64,000 nucleotides of DNA from Gymnopus androsaceus JB14. Lineage: Eukaryota; Basidiomycota; Agaricomycetes; Agaricales; Omphalotaceae. Location of the stretch: contig ML769474.1 of NCBI GenBank assembly GCA_009733575.1, forward strand, positions 1 to 64,000. The letters are read 5' to 3'. Shown piece by piece: positions 55,943 to 64,000 of this stretch. The notes beneath the pieces are model-generated. The model ran no database searches. It had not been told where the DNA came from and was given only the letters and a program-made list of their open reading frames with translations. The position numbers and the translations under genes were made by a program. Position 1 is the first letter of the stretch, and each line of letters begins with the position of its first letter.

Positions 55943-57730
55943 CTAGGATGGTACAGGAACGTTCATCGTTTCACCAATCGTACTATTATCACTCTTATCA
56001 GTCTGTGAAGATATGGTGAAAGTAGAATTTCGTGGCGTCGAATCACCATTCGCATCCTCTTCATCATACGGAGAGTGTCCATACGAAAAGGGGGAAGTCC
56101 AGCTAAAACTAGGCCGCTTTTGCGGCTGTGGCTGAATTAGTGGACTATTCGAGTGGGAGTTGGACATTTCTGGGGCTGAATGAGAAGCAGCTATACCAGT
56201 TTCATCTGTACGCCGCAAGTTGCTCTCGTCAATGACGGAGAGTACACTCCGAAGTTTGGACTCTGCTTTTCGCGGAGGAAGTATTGTCGCTGAAGATGTA
56301 TGGCGACGGGTGACTGGTGTTGTGGGAGAAGAGGAACGAGGAGATATCGATACTGGAGAGGAAGGCACGTCTGCCCATTCGGAGGATTCAGAAGGGAACA
56401 TGACGGCGTTTGGGTTGTGAGACCATGATGTATTGCTTGACGCAGAAGGAAGGCCCTCCATGGTTTCCAATTCTGGTGTCCGTGCTAAAGGAGTAGTCGT
56501 TGATGTTGTTGAAGGGGCGGTAGGCATTATGGAGAGGGGAGGTAGGATGCTGAAGATTTGGTCTTCGGATTGAGGAGGGCCGTAAGAGTCGAATGGATCT
56601 GGAACGGATTGTAGCATAGGTTCAATGACAGGGTCAGATCTGGAAGCCAGTTAGCGTTATAACCGCTGCAAGGATGGAAAAAGCCCTACGCTTTTGAGGT
56701 GAACTTGTCATAAACGTCCAAGGTAGAGCGAACCACTAAGCACATCTTCCGCGGACATGTTAGCTTTTCCATACAATAAATGGAGTTAAATAGCACACAC
56801 CTTTCCTTGAACAACATCCCATACTTCTTCTTCGTGCTCCACAATCTCCGCGTAATGACCAGCTTTTAATTCATCCAGTTCATCTACCTGACGCTGAAGA
56901 ATCACCAAAGCCTCTCTGAAACTTTGCAGATCTAAGTCCCTGTTCAATAGAGTGCGATGAATGCAAGTCCTGTTTTTGCTTACTTCTTTCCTTCCTATTC
57001 ATATTACGGTTCTCTGTCTGTCGTATAATCTCACTCTTCTCCTTTAATGCGCGCTCGTAGGAGGATGACCGTTCCTAAATGAAGCCTATATGAGAGCCCG
57101 AAGATAGGATGATGGCATATACGTACCGTCACTATCGTGCGATACGTCTCAAGGTGCTGTCGTAGGGGTTTTTCAAAGTTCCTATCCAAAGTTTCGGCCT
57201 AGAATAAGCGGTCAGGAGTCGTGCAGGGGCGGGGACGCAGATCCCATACCAGGACATGATAATGGTTCCCGATAAGATGGTGGAGCCCAGACGAAGCTTG
57301 TAAACGAGTACCGGCTTCGTATGAAGGACCTTTTAACCTGTTCAATAATTGGCTTTAGTCGAGAGTACGCCAAAGTTTAAAGAGTTGCACGCGCCCGCTA
57401 CACGTTTCCATTGCATCTGCGAAAGCAGCGGTAGCTTTGGATATTGTAATGAGTGCAGCTCTGTAGCTGGCACAGGAGTCCATGAGCTACATGGAACGTT
57501 ACATTGTTGTTACAAGAACATAAAGTATCTCTCACTTGCTCGTAAGCTTGCAAACTAGCTTTTAAATCCGCCCGAGTTATAATCTTTGAAGGTCCATCTT
57601 CTCCGAAATTCATAGCAGAAACATTTGTCGTATCAGAAAAGGTAGGAGAAGGACTTCGAGCTCCTGGCGAAGAATTACGCCTGGAACCGAAGGCGAGAGC
57701 GCGCAAAGAACGTGGATGAGAAGGAGCCAT
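55943..57730 (-). CDS. BAR-like protein related to Ivy1
   Basis: A probable membrane-binding helical protein. Start MAPSHPRSLRALAFGSRRNS at 57,730, with a Ser/Pro-rich leader. A long helical domain follows, with LKASLQAYEQ, LMDSCASYRAALITISKATA, SGLHHLIGNHYHVLAETLDR, FEKPLRQHLETYRTIVTERS, then SFREALVILQRQVDELDELK and EIVEHEEEVWDVVQGK. This pattern resembles fungal I-BAR/Ivy1-type proteins that bind phospholipids and the vacuolar Rab Ypt7. The last 220 residues are disordered, Ser/Thr/Pro-rich (PSSPVSISPRSSSPTTPVTR), with a likely regulatory role. The family call rests on remembered similarity of the helical domain. Confidence 0.65.
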
Positions 57731-57997
57731 GGTGGAGAGGAGCTAAAAAGCGTAAGCGCAGTATTCGGCAGTTCCGAACAGAGTTCTACGGTAATTTTTT
57801 CTCTAATTCTGCCTATAGTTCTGCTGTACAACAAGAAGCTATATTCTTATAAGAGCTCAGAGCAAGCTATATTATGGCAAAATTTCGGTACATTTATCGC
57901 GTTCTGCATGGTATGAGGATGTAAAGTATGTACAAAACGCCTAGAAATGCAACTTGAATCACAGCTCGCGCTGAAAATTCGACCAATCTCACCTGCA

Positions 57998-58537
57998 TTA
58001 AGCCATCGAGCCCTTCTTCATCCCAGCCAGTGCACTCATCTTCTCTGGCGAATACCTCAAATAAAACAGCTTTGCCCTCTTCATCCTTCCCTTTGGCGGC
58101 TTTTGTATCACCTTGATACTTTTAACATGCGGCGAATTAACGAAAAACTGCATCTCTACACCCGTTCTCTGAATAACATTCCGCAGAATCATAGAAGTAT
58201 CCACGCCCCGCCGCCGTATAGACAGTACGACTCCGGTGAATTGAAATGGAGCATGTTCTAGCGCGACGCCGACGATGGAGCCAGGAGTTATGCGCTTTGT
58301 AGAATGTCTACCGAATAATTCGCGAAGCATGGTTTGTTTCTCTGGGGTTGTGAGGGTTTTTTGGAGAAAGGGCATTAGGCCCTTGCCTTGTTGCAGAGGT
58401 AATGGAGGCGCAACATAGGGCTCTGGATGGATTATAGCAGTTTTAGAGAATGGATATGGTTTAGTGGCCGTCTGGGCTGCTGTAGCCAGTGTTCTCGTTG
58501 AGCTTCTCGCTGTCCATCTGAAAAGATTGGACAACAT
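57998..58537 (-). CDS. IMG1: Mitochondrial large-subunit ribosomal protein bL19m
   Basis: A single open exon of 179 residues. The N-terminus MLSNLFRWTARSSTRTLATA is a mitochondrial presequence. The L19 core reads RHSTKRITPGSIVGVALEHA, then FTGVVLSIRRRGVDTSMILR, NVIQRTGVEMQFFVNSPHVK and KVIQKPPKGRMKRAKLFYLR, the conserved L19 block at the subunit interface. It lies between the BAR-like gene and the PABPN1-like gene, both on the same strand. Confidence 0.93.
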   Translation of the reverse strand: MLSNLFRWTARSSTRTLATAAQTATKPYPFSKTAIIHPEPYVAPPLPLQQGKGLMPFLQKTLTTPEKQTMLRELFGRHSTKRITPGSIVGVALEHAPFQFTGVVLSIRRRGVDTSMILRNVIQRTGVEMQFFVNSPHVKSIKVIQKPPKGRMKRAKLFYLRYSPEKMSALAGMKKGSMA

Positions 58538-58720
58538 CGCGTCGCGGTGAAGGAAAGAATAAAGTTCACACGGCTGGAAGAAGAAGCGCTTGGCGCTAAC
58601 TGTTCGCTCGCAGACAAAATGTGAATAGTATCATTACAATATACGAATAGATAGAGTGTAATTTTGAGCCGACGTATTTTACACAAGAAATAAGGCAATG
58701 TCCTGATTCCTGAGGATCTC

Positions 58721-59567
58721 TCAGTATCCCCGTCCCCGCCCTCTGAGATGAAATGAGCAAGATAACTTGGAACGTAACGCTAAACGTACCTTCCACGGTA
58801 GCCGCCTCGGTATGGGTTATAACCATGAGCACCCCTACCTCTGGAACCTCCTCCTCGATAACCGCCCCGTCCACGGCCACGGTTGAACCCTGGGATATTT
58901 GTCCGTTTTGCGGTAACCTGCGCAGATGTCACTGAACAAAAAAGCGAAGAAAAAGAAACGCTAATTCCGTACCTTGATTAATCGACCATGTAGTAGCGAA
59001 TTATCCATCGTTAACGCAGCATCGATGTGTTCTGGCTCAGCAAATTCGACGTACGCATATCTAGAGGAGTAATTAGAACCGAAAGAGAAATACAACTTGG
59101 ACCGCACGTACCCCTTGGGATGTCCAGTAAATTTATCACAAATAATAGTCACTCGGTTGATAGTTCCACAAGCTTGAAAGTGCGCTTGTATATCCTCTGG
59201 CGTAGAGGCATAGTCGACCTGAATAAAAATATTCAAAAAGCTATTCCTGTTTCCCGACGAAAAAGGTCACCGACATTACCGACATAGATACTCCGCCCGT
59301 CTGCAGCGGCCTTGTCTTCTTCAGAGTCCATGGGGGTATCAACATCTTGCTGTCCTGCTTCCGCTGCAGCCTGCAGTTCTCGTAGTTTTTTCGCTTCCAT
59401 TTCCATCTCTGCGACCCGTTGTTTCATGGCGAGAATTTCCTGCACAGTCAAGATGAATTAATGAATAAAAGTGGGGTTCTGCAACTAACCTTGGTCTCCG
59501 CTTCCTCGCCATCATCTATCATCTCCTCTCCTCCAGTAGTTGGTAAAGTTGCTTCAGTTTCGGCCAT
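58721..59567 (-). CDS. PAB2: Pab2/PABPN1-like nuclear poly(A)-binding protein
   Basis: It binds nascent poly(A) tails and promotes polyadenylation or nuclear RNA decay. Start [20 protein letters not shown] at 59,567. The layout is the PABPN1 one: an acidic N-terminus, a coiled coil ([20 protein letters not shown]), one RRM (RSIYVGN with [74 protein letters not shown]), and an RGG tail ([20 protein letters not shown]; ending RGRGRGY). The last intron acceptor at about 58,742 gives this RG-rich end with TGA at 58,721; using the next AG gives an unrelated tail. All junctions keep phase. Confidence 0.92.
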
Positions 59568-60440
59568 GATGGCGGAATGGAAATGGAAATGGTTGGAAAG
59601 TGCAGCACAGCCACACGTCAATCTATTTTTTTTGGGAACGGTTGATCGAAAATTCATAAGTATGTAGTTGCTACTCGCTACTCGCGCACTCGACGCGAGC
59701 TTAGATTCATTCCGGTTAAGATGAGTTAGTGTGTCAGTGAGGGCTTTCATAGCCGAGAGACTATTTTACTAAAGGCTTACTTATTCTAGCTCTGTAAGTG
59801 ATACTTATGTATGTCCGCTCCGAGTCGTACTAATAACCGATTTATCCTGCTGAAATCTAACCACTTCGTCCGATGCTTCAGTGGAAAGAAAGAAAGCCGG
59901 CTACCGGTTCAAATATCTTGCAAGACAGTAGTTGTAGTAAATCACAACAGCCTCTCTGCTCCCGCAGTCCATACGAATTCCTTCTTGACCGCGCCGATGT
60001 CTATCTTCCGACTGAATTTTTTGGGATTTTGGAGCGAAAAATGACCGACTAAAGGCAGCATAGCCTCCTACATGAGGACTCGGCATCCTGGGCAAGGACA
60101 TCATGAGACTGTGGACGGAGAACGCCTAAATAACTTTTATTGTGGGAGGCTGGAAAAGGAAGGAAGTAAAGCGAGAAAGCGAGCAATTGTGAGCGATTTA
60201 CATTGGATTTTGACGGAAAGGGTACCAGCGTCGTATGGCCAGTGTAAATTAATGAATAGTAGTATTTCCATATTGCTCGATATCCCGATGCAAGCGCAGT
60301 GTAAGCGCTTGAGCCTTGCAAGCCACATACCTGGTTTTCCCACGATTATCAGATTCGGGATATTCGGCACGAATTCCATTTTGTGCCTGTATTACCGGCG
60401 CTTTTGTCTCTTACTTAAGTACCACTTTGTTCTCTCCCAT
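59568..60440. other. Promoter-sized intergenic region between PABPN1-like and transcription factor genes
   Basis: About 870 bp with no supported gene. Open frames here (e.g. 60,072-60,430) run into the start of the transcription factor and look like leader sequence. CT-rich tracts just before 60,441 (cttttgtctcttac, ttctctccc) are typical near fungal transcription starts. Confidence 0.4.
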
Positions 60441-63400
60441 ATGGCCAAGACCGACGACCCCCCAATGGCTCAACAATCCAAGAAGAAACGAAATGAAGGC
60501 GAATCTCAAGCTTCCACAAGTGATAATGCTCAGAAAACTACTTTGCAACTTAGGTATGACTCTTTAATGTCGAATGTGCACGATCTTCTAACACATCTTT
60601 TGCAGCCGAAGAAGGGTATGCAGTAGTTTTCCCTAAGCAGATCGCAATAATATACTGACTATAAGATGGTTCCACCTGCAGGTTTGGAGGGCCTGTGAGA
60701 GCTGCAGGTGCGTTGTATCAAATTTTCCCTGATTTCGATTCCTGACTCCATATATTTTACAGGAGAAAAAAGATTAAATGTGACGGATGCGAGCCTACTT
60801 GCTCTCAGTGTGCTACTTCGGGCTCTCAGTGCACCTGGTTACAGACCAAAGATCGAGGTGTGTTATGGCCTCTTCTCTTCGAACTAATCTGATAATCTCT
60901 TTCAAAGCTGCGCTCAGTAGACAGTGGGTTTCACTTCTTGTTTATTTTGCCTGTTCTCACTCTCGATTCAGTTATGTCCAGGAGCTAGAGGCTCGTTTGC
61001 TTCACATGGAATCTTTGTTCTCCCAAATCGCCCCCGCTCTGGAGCAGATAGGGCCAACTGGCAATGGTAATGCCACCTCCGCAACCCTTCCTCCCGAAAC
61101 CGCAGCCCCTGCTTTGGAGATTCTCCGCTCTATAGCATCTAGAGATTCTCCTCAATCGACTAACCCCGTCAAGGTGGAGGATGATGTTAGCGAGTCTCTT
61201 GGCCAACTCGCTTTGGATGAATATGGCCACATGCGGTGGATAGGTGGATCCTCGACTATGTCACTCATACAATCTTTCAAGGCTCTTACCACATCCCCTT
61301 TGCATCGCATATCACCTATGGAGGAGGACCCGCTGGCCCCGGGTCCAAGTGCAAATAAATTATATTTCCCGGCGTCGGTATTTTTTGGGAAAGTTCGTGC
61401 ACTGCCTGGTCCAGAAGAAGTCGAATACCCTGAACGAGATTTGGCCGACAAATTGGTATGTACTATCTAATTGTCTTGTTAACACTCCGTTTCTGACTCT
61501 GACACATCCAGGTTAATGCATATTTCTCCCGGTTTCACTTTTTAATGCCCGTTATCGATAAGCCCAGCTTTTTACAGCAGTATCAAAATATCATGAACAA
61601 CACGCAGAATCACGATCTCATCCGCAATGAAACCGCTTTCATTTCCCTCATCTTTGCCGTGTTCGCTTGCGCTGCGAATCTCGTTCAGGACGATAGACTA
61701 TCGATGAACGGACGGACGGATGAGGGTGGGATGGGAATGGTCTATTATGAACGGTACGTCCGCATGGAACGTTGTGAAAGTGGACCTGATTGACCCTGCC
61801 TTTTCTGTAGCTCTCTTATTCTTCAGTACATTAGTCATGCGAATACCCAACCTGCACACGTTCAATGCTTTATCCTGCTCTCATCATTCCTATGCTCTGT
61901 AAACTGCTTACCACAAGCTTGGATTCTAGTTGGGCAGGCTGTCCGGACCGGCCAAGATCTTGGTCTTCATGTGGGTGGCACGGCCTGCAGAATTTACTCC
62001 TACTGACACTGTTACAGCGATCCCCGCGCAGACTGGTGGTCTCCCCCATCGAGAAGGAAACACGAAGAAAGATATGGTGGGGAGTCTACACCCTCGATCG
62101 AATGCTTGCGGTGGCACTTGGGCGCCCTCTTGGCATTAACGATTCCGATTGCGACGTCGAATACCCGCTAGACGTCGACGATGACAACCTTGCTGAATAT
62201 TTCACCGGTGCACCGATGTCCCAGAATCCCATGTCTCTCATGACCGGGATCATCGCGCTCATCAAGCTCTACAAAATAGGCGGGCGAGTGCTTCGTGATG
62301 TTTACGCTATCGACAACTGCAAAGATCACCTGGAACCGGAGAGGAAAGCGGATTTACAGCGCATGGTAGAGTCACTGGACAATGAACTGACCCAGTGGTG
62401 TGATGACCTCCCGGCCGTCTTCAAATCGCAGTCTAATACCGATGAACAAGTATCTATGGGTGCTGTCCTTTGCAGCCATTATTACTCGGTGCTCACCACC
62501 CTCCATCGGAATATGCTTCCTGTCAAGCGAGATCAGCCGGTCGCGCCTAAATCCACCGTCAAGGCCGTCTCCTCTGCTCGCTCGTGCATTCGTCTGGCGC
62601 CTTCAATGAAAAATGTAGTGCCCCCATCACATCACCTCGCGTTTTTCATACAACACCTATTCAGCTCTGCCGTCATCCTTTTATTGTATGCCATGCATTC
62701 TACTGAACCGAGAGCTGCTTCAGCTGCAATGGAAGAAGCCAAGAGCACCTTATCGGCCTTGGAATCTTGGGAGGGGCAGTGGCCTGGTGCGCGGAAGTGC
62801 AGGGAGCTTTTGGTTGAGCTTGCTAACACCGCAAGCGAGGCTATCGCGCAGGCGCAGGCAGCACAGCAACAGGCTGCTGAAACTGGTATTCCTATATCAG
62901 CTGTTTCTTCCTCTCCCGGCATGCATGAACGCCAACGCTCGATATCTGGCACAACTCCGAGTGCTGTAGCCGGGAGAGCATTGAAAGGGGCCGGTAGGAC
63001 GCGAAGAACTCAATCTCGGGAGCCTGGTACCACATCGCGTCGCATGGCCGCGGTTTCTCCTTATCGGGTTGACAGTAAGTGGCTTTTTCATATCAAAATG
63101 ATATTACGGTTATTGATGTCCTATTCGTTTAATAGCTACAGCTCGAGCACGGTCATCTTCCCGTCGACGAGGTCGGGATGAAGACATTGAGCGTGCCGGA
63201 AGCTCCATGGGGCCTTACTTCCACAGCCTCTCTAGCCCAACGAATGGGAGTGCGCACAGTTCACCAGCGTCTGTCAACATTCCTTCACCGATAGGCAGCG
63301 TTAACGAGGGACAGGAAACGAGCCCTACCCTCGCATCTGCCCACACTTTCAGCTATGGTTCTCCAGGTTTATCGTCTGCACAGATCCCTTCTCCTCAATA

Positions 63401-63806
63401 CGAATCATACGAATTCGCTATGCCTAATGGTCTTAACAATTTCCAGGGCGCTCCTCAGCAGTGGAATGGCCAACAAGGGGTGGACATGTATCCGTCCGAG
63501 TCTGCCATGTATGGGGGTTCTTACTCACTAGACTACCCAAGCTATGACCCCTCGCACGACATGACCCAGGGAATGAGTGGGCTGTCTACAACACCTCCCA
63601 CCGCTTCATTCGATGCTCCTGGTTTACCATTCCGCGGATTGGAGTTTATTAGAAACTACAGTTCCGGTGGGTATTCTGCTGGTGATAATTTTATGGGGGA
63701 ACCAGAATCTTTATGGCAGAGTTATGATCCAATTGCTTTCAACTATAATCCTGATCTTCCATTTAATCTAGGTGATCCTGATATTCATGGTACTGGTACT
63801 AGCTAA
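60441..63806 (+). CDS. Zn2Cys6 transcription factor with fungal-specific domain
   Basis: A nuclear DNA-binding regulator. Start MAKTDD at 60,441. Two tiny exons lead to the binuclear zinc cluster RACESCRRKKIKCDGCEPTC followed by SQCATSGSQC (C-x2-C-x6-C-x6-C-x2-C-x6-C), then a short coiled coil (VQELEARLLHMESLFSQIAP). The fungal-specific middle domain has AYFSRFHFLMPVIDKPSFLQ, AWILVGQAVRTGQDLGLH, KETRRKIWWGVYTLDRMLAV and ALGRPLGINDSDCDVEYPLD, the arrangement of the XlnR-like group. An Ala/Gln stretch and a long Ser/Pro/Gly-rich C-terminus follow, probably activating. All junctions keep phase and the stop is at 63,806. The target pathway cannot be told from sequence. Confidence 0.9.
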
Positions 63807-64000
63807 AACGCGCTACTACCATACCCTAATACTTAGTTTTTCTGTTGACATTTTTCCTTGCTTTTGCCTGTTCTTGATATATTTTATCTTGTGTTATTGC
63901 TCGTCATGAACGCTCTAGGCATGTACCACTACTCTATGTATAATTCTCCTTCGTCCCCTCTGTATCCTTATATACCGAGTCTTTCTGTCTATATTATCCT
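63807..64000. other. 3' flank of the transcription factor gene
   Basis: T-rich sequence with 'atattttatc' and 'tatataccg', suited to 3' end formation. No coding sequence. Confidence 0.35.

Noticed and set aside
60072..60440. N-terminal extension of the transcription factor upstream of 60,441
   Set aside because: The extension starts from a doubtful codon, has no resemblance to Zn2Cys6 proteins and lies next to CT-rich promoter-like sequence.

Overview
The window looks like nuclear DNA of a mushroom-forming basidiomycete (Agaricomycetes). Genes are split by many short introns of about 45-70 nt with GT-AG ends. There is a fungal laccase with all four copper motifs, a Zn2Cys6/fungal-specific transcription factor, fungal mitochondrial proteins, and a transposon load (Ngaro/DIRS-like, HDES-type mariner) common in this group. 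No bacterial features, rRNA genes or convincing tRNA genes were seen.

Layout. Positions 1-24,900 form a repeat-rich, gene-poor block. Its core (about 1,054-13,554) is a decayed tyrosine-recombinase retroelement on the minus strand in the order gag - RT - RNase H - recombinase (Ngaro-like). Four later insertions break it: two copies of a 1.76-1.82 kb LTR-like element in opposite orientation (1,673-3,434 and 11,276-13,099), a nearly complete Tc1/mariner-type transposon (5,096-8,352), and a MITE carrying telomere-like repeats (10,210-10,815). Beyond it lie further MITE-like elements (13,950-14,640; 14,770-15,324; 17,837-18,420), ATCGATCGG-rich arrays, and a degenerate tandem repeat whose best units carry a Pol III B-box-like motif (16,378-17,100). 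The only gene I support here is a many-exon dsRNA-binding-domain gene with a polyQ tract and an internal exon duplication (18,426-about 21,560).

Positions 24,900-64,000 are gene-dense and mostly housekeeping. In order: QCR9 and mitochondrial uS11m (divergent), an S9 peptidase (DPP5-like), an S10 serine carboxypeptidase-like protein, an unknown minus-strand gene, a Sfr1/Mei5-like recombination protein, an NPC1/Ncr1 sterol transporter, a laccase, snRNP SmF and NC2-beta (divergent), a PfkB/MAK32-like kinase and a phosphopantetheinyl transferase (divergent), RNA polymerase III subunit RPC6, an F-box protein, mitochondrial aspartyl-tRNA synthetase, an Ivy1-like BAR protein, mitochondrial bL19m, a Pab2/PABPN1-like RRM protein and a Zn2Cys6 transcription factor. 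The arrangement is gene adjacency with shared divergent promoters, not operons.

Several otherwise well-conserved genes (S9 peptidase, the unknown minus-strand gene, Sfr1-like, NPC1, NC2-beta, PfkB, PPTase) need one base removed at one or more points to stay in frame, often in a short homopolymer. Laccase, S10, AspRS, RPC6, bL19m, the PABPN1-like gene and the transcription factor read through cleanly, apart from one uncertain first donor in RPC6. I report this as a pattern that may reflect insertion-type consensus errors.
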